From NCBI RefSeq assembly GCF_900155475.1, contig NZ_FXAM01000001.1, forward strand, positions 62,001-126,000: DNA of 64,000 nucleotides. Direction: 5' to 3'. The stretch comes from Methylomagnum ishizawai (GTDB lineage: Bacteria; Pseudomonadota; Gammaproteobacteria; Methylococcales; Methylococcaceae). A program made the position numbers and the translations under genes. Below, piece after piece: positions 17,195 through 25,944 of this stretch (within the stretch, counting starts at the first letter, position 1; each line of letters starts with the position of its first letter). The notes below the pieces were generated by a model. That model made no database searches and was not told where the DNA came from. It saw only the letters and a program-made list of their open reading frames with translations.

Positions 17195-18424
17195 ATGAAC
17201 CGCCTTGGAATAGCCATCCGGGTCCGGCATATCACGCTGCTATGCACCCTCTTTTTTGGCGACCCGGCCTGGGGAGCCGCCGATCCCACCGATAGTTTCC
17301 AGCCGAATTTCACCGAAACCCTCAGCTACGACGACAACCTGTTCCGCCTAACCCATAATGCCAATCCCACCCTGGTGGCGAATACGGGCCAGCGCTGGGA
17401 TATCATCAACCGGATCGCGGCGGGACTCAAAATCGAATATCCCTGGGGACGGCAGAGCCTGGCTGTCGATGGCAACCTGGGCTATCAAACTTACGCCAAC
17501 CATAGTTATCTGGATAACCTCAACGGTTTCGTCAACGGCAAATGGAAATGGCAACTCGGCAGCGATTGGGATGGTTTGATGAGCTATGGCTATCAGCGGG
17601 CCATCGGCGGTTTCACCAATACCGGCTTCTTCGGCAAGGATATGATTTCCAACCATACCGCGCTGTTCGATATCAATTATTGGTTCCACCCTAGCTGGCG
17701 CATCAATGGCCAATACCTATGGCTGGACAGCCAACACAGCGCCGATCAACGCCAATTCCTCGATCTCGTCGCCAATACCGGAAGCGGCGGGATTTATTAT
17801 CAATCCACAGCGTTCAAGGATAGTTATGTGGGTTTACGCTATCGGCATAGCGATGGTTTCCAACCCCACCGGCAAATCGATTTCCTCACCTTAATCGATA
17901 ACAGCTATACCGACGACGAGGTGGTCCTAGACAGTCTTTGGAAACCCACCGGAAAATCCCAGTTGCAAGGCAATATCGGCTGGTTGCGCCGTACCCAGCC
18001 GGATTTTCCCCAACGCAATTTCCAAGGACCGACCTGGCGCTTAGATTACCTCTGGACCCCCACCCATCTGACCCAGATCGAATTCGCGACCTACCGGCAA
18101 CTCCGCAGTTTCCAGGATTTGACCGCGAGTTATATCCTGGTGGACGGCATAAGTTTGACTCCGGGTTGGTCGGCCACCGAAAAAATCTCGCTACACGCCC
18201 GGCTGGCTTGGGAACTATGGTCCTACCAAGGCAATCCCAGCACCGTCTTCGGGGTCAAGACCCGCGAGGATAATTTTTGGACCGAGCAAGTGGTGGCGAG
18301 TTATCAATTCGCCCGCAATGCCGAGGCCAGCCTTACCTATCAAGCCGCCCAGCGTACTTCCAATTATCCCCACCAAAATTTCCAGGACAATATGGTTTTT
18401 GCCAGTCTGGGCCTGAAGTTTTAA
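17195..18424 (+). CDS. epsL: EpsL-like outer-membrane beta-barrel protein of exopolysaccharide export
   Basis: This 409-residue protein has a signal peptide (cleavage near DPAWGA, about residue 28). The remainder is a chain of alternating amphipathic strands rich in Tyr, Trp and Asn, ending in a C-terminal aromatic (SLGLKF), typical of outer-membrane barrels. The early motif FTETLSYDDNLFRL resembles the EpsL family found with exosortase/PEP-CTERM exopolysaccharide loci. The start at 17195 is taken because the signal peptide begins there; the frame is open to a TTG at 17132. It faces the reverse eps operon and ends at a palindrome. A role in polymer export or attachment is inferred from family and context. 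Confidence 0.75.
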   Translation: MNRLGIAIRVRHITLLCTLFFGDPAWGAADPTDSFQPNFTETLSYDDNLFRLTHNANPTLVANTGQRWDIINRIAAGLKIEYPWGRQSLAVDGNLGYQTYANHSYLDNLNGFVNGKWKWQLGSDWDGLMSYGYQRAIGGFTNTGFFGKDMISNHTALFDINYWFHPSWRINGQYLWLDSQHSADQRQFLDLVANTGSGGIYYQSTAFKDSYVGLRYRHSDGFQPHRQIDFLTLIDNSYTDDEVVLDSLWKPTGKSQLQGNIGWLRRTQPDFPQRNFQGPTWRLDYLWTPTHLTQIEFATYRQLRSFQDLTASYILVDGISLTPGWSATEKISLHARLAWELWSYQGNPSTVFGVKTREDNFWTEQVVASYQFARNAEASLTYQAAQRTSNYPHQNFQDNMVFASLGLKF

Positions 18425-18433
18425 AATCCTCAT

Positions 18434-18458
18434 CGTTCCCACGTTCTACGTGGGAACG
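18434..18458. terminator. Palindrome between convergent epsL-like and sulfotransferase genes
   Basis: CGTTCCCACG and CGTGGGAACG form a perfect 10-base stem with a TTCTA loop. It sits between two convergent genes and likely terminates both. Related GTTCCCA/TGGGAAC palindromes occur at 34708-34728 and 42372-42412, so it belongs to a dispersed family. Confidence 0.6.
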
Positions 18459-18482
18459 TCGCCCCGGACGCTCCGCGCCCTA

Positions 18483-19376
18483 TTAGGGATAAATAGAATC
18501 CAGCAACATCCCCGTAGTTTTGATGGCATAGCGCTGGGTCCAGGAAAATCCGTCCAAAATCGGCTCCCGGAACGAAATTCTTATCAAACCCTTATCGTAG
18601 CGGTCGGGATTGCCCTGTAGCGAATGATATTCAGCCGAAGGTCGCACCGTGGTTTCATTCACCCAAGCAATCGAATCGACGAGATCGCGATATTCCGCAC
18701 CCAACACCGTATTCAAAGCAGGCTTGGGCGCGGCGGTGAACTTTTCATAATCCAAGCGCTTAATAAGCCGGTGTTTCGCCAACAACCGGGACGAATGCTC
18801 CACTTTGAACCAATCCCAAGCCGCGCCCAGCAACGACCGCTTCCGCATCAAAGCCGTGGTCGCCTTATCCCATTTCGGCCTTTGACTGGAAAACAAGGTA
18901 TCGGCAGCATCGCGGCGTATATGTAGGAAACCGACCTGCGGGTCCAGGGCAAGAATCCAAGCCCTAGGCCCAGCTTTTGAGCTATCGATGAGTATATCGG
19001 CACCCGAGCAGTGTAGGATGGCATCGAATAGCCGGGATTGGATTTCGAGAAACGCCCTACATTGCGGGTCTTGCGCCAATGTCCGCAATGAAAATCTCTT
19101 ATATAATAAATATCTATTACGGATAATTTGGTTTTCAAAAAATCGCAATCTCTCCAAATCACGGCCCGCGAAGCCCGCTGCTTCCAGCGTCCGACTCCAA
19201 AATCCACATTCCTGCAACCTAGCTCCGCAGGAACATAGAATCTGAGCCCAAGGCAAACGCCATAGGCAATGGAATTCACCCAAGGCGAAAGCCTTCGGGC
19301 TGGAATCTAGAGTCCGCTCCAACACCGTCGAACCACTCCGACCAGCTCCCATGATATATATGATCCGCACGTCCAT
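18483..19376 (-). CDS. Sulfotransferase family protein
   Basis: This 297-residue protein has the 5'-phosphosulfate-binding loop at its N-terminus: IYIMGAGRSGSTVLERTLDS (about 5-24). The mid-protein segment GADILIDSSKAGPRAWIL holds the 3'-phosphate-binding region, and LDPQVGFLHIRRDAADTLFS follows. Such enzymes transfer sulfate from PAPS to carbohydrate hydroxyls. It is the last gene of the reverse exopolysaccharide operon, which suggests sulfation of the polymer. It lies in a visibly less GC-rich stretch than the flanking housekeeping genes, which hints at transfer. The acceptor is unknown. Confidence 0.85.
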   Translation of the reverse strand: MDVRIIYIMGAGRSGSTVLERTLDSSPKAFALGEFHCLWRLPWAQILCSCGARLQECGFWSRTLEAAGFAGRDLERLRFFENQIIRNRYLLYKRFSLRTLAQDPQCRAFLEIQSRLFDAILHCSGADILIDSSKAGPRAWILALDPQVGFLHIRRDAADTLFSSQRPKWDKATTALMRKRSLLGAAWDWFKVEHSSRLLAKHRLIKRLDYEKFTAAPKPALNTVLGAEYRDLVDSIAWVNETTVRPSAEYHSLQGNPDRYDKGLIRISFREPILDGFSWTQRYAIKTTGMLLDSIYP

Positions 19377-19467
19377 GATTTTTCTGACTGTCCTTATCGA
19401 TGGTTATTTACAACAGAAATCCGCTTATCCTAAGCTTGCCATTCCTTAAAGAAAACCCAGCCATTAA

Positions 19468-19938
19468 TTAAGATTTATTTAAGCCGTTCTGGAGCCGGAT
19501 AGCTATGACTCGATAATGCTTCTCTATCCCCAAGGTCCAATAAGCACCATAAACCCAAGGCCCGATAGGATAAAATATCAAATTTTTAGCATATAACCCG
19601 CCCAAGCCATCAAAACCAAGGCGCTGATAGTCGCCGCTATCCATAGACCCAAAACCAGTCTCGCAATACGGCTTCTAATAAACTCGAAAGATGTAGCTCC
19701 TTCTGCGGTATAGGCGATTACGAATCCAGATAGCACAAAAAACACTTGCACGCCCACCCAACCAAACCATGAATATTCCCACCACGAGGGCAAATCTGGA
19801 GCGATATTGAGCTGGCTATTGAGGGCATAATTGGGTGAAGCCCAAAGCACGGAAACCCAAATGATATACCGAAACCATCAATGCCGCGAGGAAGCGGATG
19901 AGGTCCAAGCCATAGATATGATTTTTTGCACCCTTCAT
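19468..19938 (-). pseudogene. Acyltransferase 3 family gene, frameshifted and truncated
   Basis: Three reading frames together spell the N-terminal part of an OafA-type acyltransferase. From ATG 19938 the frame reads MKGAKNHIYGLDLIRFLAAL, then runs into a stop. Near 19850 the similarity moves to a second frame containing WFGWVGVQVFFVLSGFVIAY and SRIARLVLGLW. Just after MLK, within an A run near 19582, it moves to a third frame reading LIFYPIGPWVYGAYWTLGIE, the conserved family segment, which stops at 19468. So there are two frameshifts, and the gene lacks the C-terminal two thirds. An intact acyltransferase of the same family lies immediately upstream. It is unlikely to be functional unless one shift is a sequencing error. 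Confidence 0.8.
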
Positions 19939-19965
19939 AGCCGCCTCAACAAAAAACCGGCCATA

Positions 19966-21129
19966 TTAAACACTGGATAATCGCGCCCGCCCCCACCGCG
20001 CCACCGGGGCCTCAAACCAGCGGAACGAGATATAAGCCACACTTATGGTAATCAACCAGACCATCGAGAAATACAGCACACGCTCGGGAATCGGCAATTC
20101 CCGGACTGGCGAACCTAAAAAATACTTCATCATCCATAGCAACAAAGCATGGAACAAATAACCACCATAGGAAATACTCCCCACCCAAACCAGTAAACGC
20201 GACGATAATAAACCAGATAAGGGACGCCGCAAAACCGCATGAATCAGCACCGCCCCCATGAATAAGTTGACGATCAAATACAGCAAGACTTCGCGATGTT
20301 GGCCGAAGATAATCCCGGAAATGATGTTACGGAAGGCGCTAATACCTGTAGCCCCTGCCTCACGATTAATATTGAGATAAGCGGCCACGTAAACCAAACC
20401 GCATATCATAGCGACCACCCAAGCCGCATCAGACAAACGATGATTGCCGTGCAACTTCGGCTCTACCCTGGCGATCAGCGAACCCAGCAAAAAAGCATCG
20501 AAGTGACAAATGGATGAAGCGTACACGGCGAACGCGGCCCAACCTGAATCAGGATTAATAGGGGTTATTACCGAGGAATAAAAATAACGAATAATAGGAC
20601 CAGATATAATAAAAAAAACCGTAATTGGCAAACGAGAATGAACCGGCACGACCAGGGCAATAATGGGAAATAGCAAATAAAATTGTTCTTCGACGCTCAG
20701 CGTCCAAAGATGTCCGAAAGCGCTCCAAGTACCTGCTCCACTGCCCGGCACGTAACCGAATATCATCTGCCAATTGAAGGTGAAGCTGGCGAGATAAGGC
20801 AAATCTTGGAGCGGCTCGGACTGGCTTAAAGCCGATAATAAGACTATATTAATGATGATATAAATAAAATATATCGGCACGATCCGAAAGAAACGCCGCA
20901 GCATAAAATGGGCATAGCGCCTACGGATATCCTGTTCGATTTTTTCTTCGGCGACGAAGCCACGGGTGATGACATAACCAGAAATCGCATAAAACAGCCA
21001 AACCCCCATCCAGCCAAACGGTAATAATCCGCAATGCTGGGCGATCACCATGGTCATGGCGATAGCCCGCAAACCATCGATTTCGAGTACCCTGGTCCGC
21101 GCTAGCCATGCCTTTCCGCTGGTTTCCAT
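19966..21129 (-). CDS. Acyltransferase 3 family membrane protein (OafA/YrhL-like)
   Basis: This 387-residue multi-pass inner-membrane protein has the family N-terminus EIDGLRAIAMTMVIAQHCGL (His in the first helix) and WMGVWLFYAISGYVIT. Arg-rich cytoplasmic segments follow (RRYAHFMLRRFFRIVP), then the signature AFGHLWTLSVEEQFYLLFPI. About ten hydrophobic segments are visible. These enzymes add O-acetyl or other acyl groups to surface or exported polysaccharides. It lies in the reverse exopolysaccharide operon, between a GT2 gene (18-base gap) and a decayed homologue. O-acetylation of the repeat unit is the likely role, inferred from context. Base composition is clearly less GC-rich than the flanking core genes. 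Confidence 0.9.
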   Translation of the reverse strand: METSGKAWLARTRVLEIDGLRAIAMTMVIAQHCGLLPFGWMGVWLFYAISGYVITRGFVAEEKIEQDIRRRYAHFMLRRFFRIVPIYFIYIIINIVLLSALSQSEPLQDLPYLASFTFNWQMIFGYVPGSGAGTWSAFGHLWTLSVEEQFYLLFPIIALVVPVHSRLPITVFFIISGPIIRYFYSSVITPINPDSGWAAFAVYASSICHFDAFLLGSLIARVEPKLHGNHRLSDAAWVVAMICGLVYVAAYLNINREAGATGISAFRNIISGIIFGQHREVLLYLIVNLFMGAVLIHAVLRRPLSGLLSSRLLVWVGSISYGGYLFHALLLWMMKYFLGSPVRELPIPERVLYFSMVWLITISVAYISFRWFEAPVARWGRARLSSV

Positions 21130-21147
21130 ACGCTATTTCTCCGCCCG

Positions 21148-22029
21148 CTATTCCATGCATAAGATTCGGCGTGGGTCCATCCGACCCCGTGCCAAATCGC
21201 CCAAAGCCCTGATATTCCCTTTCAACCTACCACGCCGATCCACCCAAGGTTCCGGCCACAAGGATTTAAGGATATTCGCCAATAGGTTTTTTAGCACCAT
21301 CCAACCCGCGTATCCCGGTGACATCGTGCCTTTTTTGCATAGGTAAACCGGGTTGGCGATCTGGGAATACCCGAATCTCAGGCCGGAAGTGCGGCCCCGC
21401 TTGGTGCCAAGATGAACCCCGGTCATCCGCAGACAAATCACGACACGCCCATAAGCGGCCAAAGCGCGGCTGAAATCTATATCTTCCTGCCAACCGTATA
21501 AAGGCAAATTCTCGTCGAACCTTATCCCATGCTGCCGCACCGTGGCCATCTTGATAACCATATTGCAGCCATAACCTCCATAAGTTGTCTTAATTGCGGA
21601 ATCCCAGGGTGGCAATGGCTTCCTATCCGCGATCAGACGCAAAGCCTGTTCCTGCTCGATACCTGGCCCACCGATGCCGTCCGCCAATAAATATCCCCGT
21701 GCCACCACAATATTCTGTAACTGCAATAGCTTTTCAGCCTCGGCAAGGTAATCGGGGTTGGGATAATAGTCATCGTCGAAAAACACCATAATATCGGCAT
21801 CAGCGCAGGCGGCAATAATCGCATTGCGCTGGGACGACGAACCCCGTGGCGCGGCCACGCTTAGCACCGGGAACGGCAGGATGCCGGCCACGGCTGGATC
21901 GTAATCCGAGACCTCCGCTGGACAAATCACCAGGGCATCCGGTAGCCGGGTTTGCTTAGCGAGTTGAAATAGGGTTTGTGTCAGTTGCTCGCGGCGACCC
22001 GCAGTCGCTATGCCCACGACTAATTTCAT
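21148..22029 (-). CDS. Glycosyltransferase family 2
   Basis: This 293-residue GT-A fold enzyme begins with the strand MKLVVGIATAGRREQLTQTL and carries the acidic metal/nucleotide site DIMVFFDDDYYPNPDYL (about residues 73-90). The ED motif region YGWQEDIDFSRALAAYGR is typical of GT2. No membrane segment is evident, so it acts at the cytoplasmic side of the membrane on lipid-linked intermediates. The start is fixed by the conserved first strand, so the gene overlaps the 3' end of the flippase gene by 74 bases, which is an unusually long overlap. It is followed by the acyltransferase. The sugar specificity is unknown. Confidence 0.88.
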   Translation of the reverse strand: MKLVVGIATAGRREQLTQTLFQLAKQTRLPDALVICPAEVSDYDPAVAGILPFPVLSVAAPRGSSSQRNAIIAACADADIMVFFDDDYYPNPDYLAEAEKLLQLQNIVVARGYLLADGIGGPGIEQEQALRLIADRKPLPPWDSAIKTTYGGYGCNMVIKMATVRQHGIRFDENLPLYGWQEDIDFSRALAAYGRVVICLRMTGVHLGTKRGRTSGLRFGYSQIANPVYLCKKGTMSPGYAGWMVLKNLLANILKSLWPEPWVDRRGRLKGNIRALGDLARGRMDPRRILCME

Positions 22030-23392
22030 CCGGGTTCTCCATGAATATCTTCCGACCCAAGTCCAACTTCATCAAAACCATCGCCAGGAAACAGGTAGTC
22101 ACTACCTCGGCGACCACCCGCGCCCCCGCCATCGTGGAGCCGCCCACTTCGCCGAATAAGGCGCTCGCCAATACCGTGGCGATGCTCGATACCGCGCATA
22201 CCGCGGTGGCCTTGATGATGTAGGCATCTTTACGCAAAGGTATCAGGACGTAGCTGGAAACCGCTTGGTTGAACGCGGCGAAGGGGAACATAAACCCGAA
22301 TATCTGCATAATCAGGATAGTTTGCTCGAAACCCGGCCCCAGGATCAACGGTATAATCCAAGCCGATAACCCGACGGCAGCGAGCAAGGCCAAACCTCCG
22401 AATCCAAGCATGAACAGTATTCCATTGCGCATCAAGCGATAAGCCTCCCATTCATTTTCGCTGGAGCTGAGATGCCGTGTCACCGTACCTATCAATACCT
22501 GGCCTACCGGCTGCATGAAACTCAAGCCAACACTGGAAAAGCGCTCGGCGGGCCCGTAATAACCAACCTGGGCAGCGGACGCGAATAAACTCAAGAGATA
22601 AGTGGAAGCATTCGCCATCATGACTCTTAAACCACGGGAAGCGAATAAAGCCGTGGAATCCCATATCAGTCGGCAGGCACCTGCTAAGCTGAGATACTTC
22701 AAATTGATTTGGCGGGTGACCAAGGCATAGGCGACACCATTGATTATTAAGCCGGATAATAACAGCGCCTCCAAAACCCGCGCGCCCTCTTCCCGGTCCC
22801 GCACCATCAGCAAGATAAACCCCAGGCTGAGCGCGAATCCGAACACTTCCAACAAGGCTTGGGTGCGGAATTGCAAAGTGCCCTGGAAATACCATCCCAG
22901 ATTGAATCCAGAATTGATGCCGATGGCGATGGCGTAGGCCATCAATTCCGGCTCGGTCCGCAATACCGGGGACAGCCAAGCCCCGCCCACGCCGATGGCG
23001 ATAGCCAGGGGAATCATGATGACGCGGGCCATGGTTTGCCGTCCGACCTGGGCCGCGATACCGGAACGGTCGGTGGTTCCGGCCAGATCGCGCACCCCCG
23101 CGACCGAGCAACCATATTCGACACACAGCCATATCACCTGGAATAAGGCCGAAGCCGCCAAAACCTTGCCATATTCCTCCGGCCCCAAAACCCGGCCATA
23201 ATAGGGAATCAGAATCAGCCCATAGATATAGCGGAACACATGGGCGATATAGACAAACCCCAAGGAATGCCGGGTCGATAGGGGTTTTTCCTGCCGCGCC
23301 GCGAGCGGTGGGCTGGCCGGCTCCAACCGGGCGGCGCGGCGGCGCTTCTTCCCGCGCCGATTCCTGGCGGAAGACCGCTGGCCGCGCTTCAT
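21956..23392 (-). CDS. Oligosaccharide flippase (Wzx-like, MATE/PST family)
   Basis: The protein has 478 residues if started at ATG 23392, 17 bases after the GT4 stop; an upstream open stretch has no similarity. A basic cytoplasmic N-terminus (KRRRAARL) precedes about twelve hydrophobic segments. Family-like segments include HVFRYIYGLILIPYYGRVLG and EYGKVLAASALFQVIWL near the first helices. Wzx flippases move undecaprenyl-linked repeat units to the periplasmic face for polymerisation. The last 23 residues are charged and encoded inside the start of the GT2 gene. They may be a run-on caused by loss of an earlier stop. The context with a polymerase and a chain-length protein indicates a Wzx/Wzy-dependent pathway. 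Confidence 0.87.
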   Translation of the reverse strand: MKRGQRSSARNRRGKKRRRAARLEPASPPLAARQEKPLSTRHSLGFVYIAHVFRYIYGLILIPYYGRVLGPEEYGKVLAASALFQVIWLCVEYGCSVAGVRDLAGTTDRSGIAAQVGRQTMARVIMIPLAIAIGVGGAWLSPVLRTEPELMAYAIAIGINSGFNLGWYFQGTLQFRTQALLEVFGFALSLGFILLMVRDREEGARVLEALLLSGLIINGVAYALVTRQINLKYLSLAGACRLIWDSTALFASRGLRVMMANASTYLLSLFASAAQVGYYGPAERFSSVGLSFMQPVGQVLIGTVTRHLSSSENEWEAYRLMRNGILFMLGFGGLALLAAVGLSAWIIPLILGPGFEQTILIMQIFGFMFPFAAFNQAVSSYVLIPLRKDAYIIKATAVCAVSSIATVLASALFGEVGGSTMAGARVVAEVVTTCFLAMVLMKLDLGRKIFMENPDEISRGHSDCGSPRATDTNPISTR

Positions 23393-23408
23393 GACGGCGC
23401 CTGGAAAC

Positions 23409-24662
23409 TCAGGGGCATAATCCCAACCGCGCCAGCAGGGGATGGTCGGACTGCCGCGCCAAGACCTGCCCCACGGCATCGGCCAAGGCTTGCCTGAAGT
23501 TCTCCTGGGAAAAGCGCTCGGCATTGGCGCGGCAGACTTCCGGCCTGAAGCCGCCCATGGACTCGAACTCGCGCACGGCTTGGCATAGGGACGCCGCCGT
23601 CTGCCGCGGGAAAAACCAGCCGGTGCCCCGCTCGGGGTCGGGATCGGCCACCACGCTTTCCAGCACGCCGCCCGCGCCGTAGGCGATCACCGGCGTGCCG
23701 CAAGCCTGGGCCTCGACCGGGGTGATGCCGAAATCCTCTTCCGCCGCGAACACCAGCGCCTTGGCCCGCGCCATGGTGTCGGCCAGCACCGCGCCGGGCT
23801 GATAACCCAGCACCTCGATATTGGCGGCCCGCCGCGCCAGGAACCGCACCCGGTCCAATTCCGCGCCCTCGCCGATCATGACCAGGCGCTTATCGGGCAT
23901 GGCGGCGAAGGCTTCGGCGATCAAGGGCATGCGTTTGTAGGCCACGTAGCGCCCGGCGGCGAGATAGAAATTCTCCTTATCCCGGCGTAGCTGGAAAGTC
24001 CCGGTATCCACCGGCGGATACACCACGCTGGCCGTGCGGCCATAGACTTTCCGTATCCGTCGGGCGACATAGGCCGAATTGGCGATAAAACCATCCACCC
24101 CATGGGCGGTACGGGTATCCCAGAGCCGCAGATAATGCAGGCAAGCCCGCGCGGCCCAGGATTTCCAGCCGGTTTCCAACCGGGATTCGCGCAGGTATTG
24201 GTGCTGCAAATCCCAGGCGTAACGGATCGGTGTATGCACATAGCTGATATGGATTTGGTCCGGCCCGGTAATCACCCCCTTGGCCACCGCGTGGCTGGAG
24301 GAAATCACCAGGTCGTAATCCGACACATCGAATTGCTCGACCGCCAGCGGCATCAAGGGCAGATAATGACGGTAACAGGTCCGCGCCCTGGGCAGGCGCT
24401 GGATGAAGCTGGTCCGGGCCTGGCGCCCCTCCAGGAACGCCCGCTCGCCCTCGTCCAGGAAATCCACCAGGGCGAACAAATCGGCCTGCGGATAGACCTT
24501 GAGGATTTGCTCCAGCACTTTTTCCGAACCCGCCCGGCTCACCAGCCATTCATGGACCACGGCGACCCGCAACGGCCCGGTGGCGGCATGTGGTAGCGAC
24601 GGGCTGTCGGGGGATGGGGCTTGCAATTGCAAGCGCCGTGGGCTGCCGCTCAAGTTTTGCAC
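23409..24662 (-). CDS. Glycosyltransferase family 4
   Basis: This 417-residue GT-B enzyme starts at GTG 24662, which overlaps the upstream GT4 stop by 13 bases. After a low-complexity N-terminus the first strand is LRVAVVHEWLVSRAGSEKVL (about 31-50). The acceptor domain includes HISYVHTPIRYAWDLQHQYL, common in mannosyl- or rhamnosyl-transferases of O-antigen and capsule loci. The donor domain has FYLAAGRYVAYKRMPLIAEA and the EX7E motif AEEDFGITPVEAQACGTPVI. It adds one sugar of the repeat unit in the cytoplasm. The donor sugar cannot be told. It sits mid-operon between the other GT4 and the flippase. Confidence 0.9.
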   Translation of the reverse strand: MQNLSGSPRRLQLQAPSPDSPSLPHAATGPLRVAVVHEWLVSRAGSEKVLEQILKVYPQADLFALVDFLDEGERAFLEGRQARTSFIQRLPRARTCYRHYLPLMPLAVEQFDVSDYDLVISSSHAVAKGVITGPDQIHISYVHTPIRYAWDLQHQYLRESRLETGWKSWAARACLHYLRLWDTRTAHGVDGFIANSAYVARRIRKVYGRTASVVYPPVDTGTFQLRRDKENFYLAAGRYVAYKRMPLIAEAFAAMPDKRLVMIGEGAELDRVRFLARRAANIEVLGYQPGAVLADTMARAKALVFAAEEDFGITPVEAQACGTPVIAYGAGGVLESVVADPDPERGTGWFFPRQTAASLCQAVREFESMGGFRPEVCRANAERFSQENFRQALADAVGQVLARQSDHPLLARLGLCP

Positions 24663-25765
24663 AAAGCCTCCTGCATGAATGCCAGATTCAGCCGGGCGCT
24701 TTCCTTCCAGGAATAGCGCTTGGCCCGCGCCAAACCGGCCATGGACAAGCGCTGGCGCAGCCCGGCGTCGGCGAACACCGCCCGGATTTGCCCGGCCAGT
24801 TGATCGGGACGCTTGGGATCGAAATACAACGCGGCCTCGCCGCAGACCTCGCGCACCGCCGGGGCGGTCGAGGCCAGCACCGGACAGCCGCAGGCCATGG
24901 CTTCCAGCGGCGGAATCCCGAAACCCTCGTAGAACGAAGGGAAGATGAAACAGCCCGCCTTACGGTACAGCGCCTTCAAGGCCGCGTCGGAGACATAACC
25001 CACCCGTTTGATCGCCTCGGGATGGGCCGCGGCGCTACGGAACACGCCAGGGTCGGCCATCCCGGCGGCGACGCAAGGCGGGGCGGCGTCGCCCAGGAGC
25101 CGGATGGCCTCGGCGATGGTGGCGAAATTCTTGTTGGGCGTCGGGCTGCTGACCGCCAGCGCGTAGGGATCGGTCCCCAGCCCGTAATGGTCGAGGACGG
25201 CGTCGTCCGCCTCGATGCGGCTCAAATGCTGCCAGCCCTCGGTGGCGATCCTGAGCCGGTCCTCCGCCACGCCGAAGCACTGGGCGATTTCCTCCGCGCT
25301 GAAGCGGGACACGGTGATGGTGAGCGGCGAGCGCCGGGTGATGGAGCGCAGCAAAACCTCGTGCCAGAGCCGGAAACGCCAGCCGAAGGATTCGGGAATC
25401 CGCCGCACCGAAGTATCGTGGACGGTGATGGACTGCCGCCGCTTCAACACCGGCCCGGTCGCGCCGAAGCTGAACAAAAAACCGCGCCCGACCCGCCAAG
25501 GCAAATCGAATTGCTCCCACAAATGGCCCCGGAAATACCCGAATTGTTCGGCGGGAATCGCCCGCAACTCGGGTAAATCGACCCCTTTGGGCGCGAGCAG
25601 CCGACAACTCAGGCCATCGCCTTCGCCATGGGCCAATAGGGAATCCAACTCCGCCAATACTTCGCGGGCATACCGTTGTATTCCCGTCACCCGCTGCCCC
25701 AGGAAACGGCCATTGATAAACACCGTTTGCCGGGGCGATAGATAAGCGATCCCGTGCTGACTCAT
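24650..25765 (-). CDS. Glycosyltransferase family 4 (GT1-like fold)
   Basis: This 371-residue GT-B enzyme starts at ATG 25765; a TTG lies 6 bases upstream. The N-terminal domain has INGRFLGQRVTGIQRYAREV, which is typical of GT4 members of polysaccharide loci, and HDTSVRRIPESFGWRFRLWH. The donor domain has ALAVSSPTPNKNFATIAEAI and the conserved EX7E region FPSFYEGFGIPPLEAMACGC. It probably adds a sugar, often mannose in relatives, to the lipid-linked repeat unit. A 179-base gap separates it from the polymerase gene upstream, so an internal promoter is possible. Specificity is not predictable from sequence. Confidence 0.9.
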   Translation of the reverse strand: MSQHGIAYLSPRQTVFINGRFLGQRVTGIQRYAREVLAELDSLLAHGEGDGLSCRLLAPKGVDLPELRAIPAEQFGYFRGHLWEQFDLPWRVGRGFLFSFGATGPVLKRRQSITVHDTSVRRIPESFGWRFRLWHEVLLRSITRRSPLTITVSRFSAEEIAQCFGVAEDRLRIATEGWQHLSRIEADDAVLDHYGLGTDPYALAVSSPTPNKNFATIAEAIRLLGDAAPPCVAAGMADPGVFRSAAAHPEAIKRVGYVSDAALKALYRKAGCFIFPSFYEGFGIPPLEAMACGCPVLASTAPAVREVCGEAALYFDPKRPDQLAGQIRAVFADAGLRQRLSMAGLARAKRYSWKESARLNLAFMQEALCKT

Positions 25766-25944
25766 AATCAAACCCCAAGGGCCAGCGCCCGGACCGGATA
25801 ATATCCCTGATCCCGCATATCGATCACATCCCTGTCGTGTCAGACGAATAAGCCAAAACGGCCCTGACGCTATTATCCGACTAATAGTGTAGGTATTATC
25901 CAGCGCTCCTGCTGGGGTCGGCTATATGAGAAACTGCGTATGGT

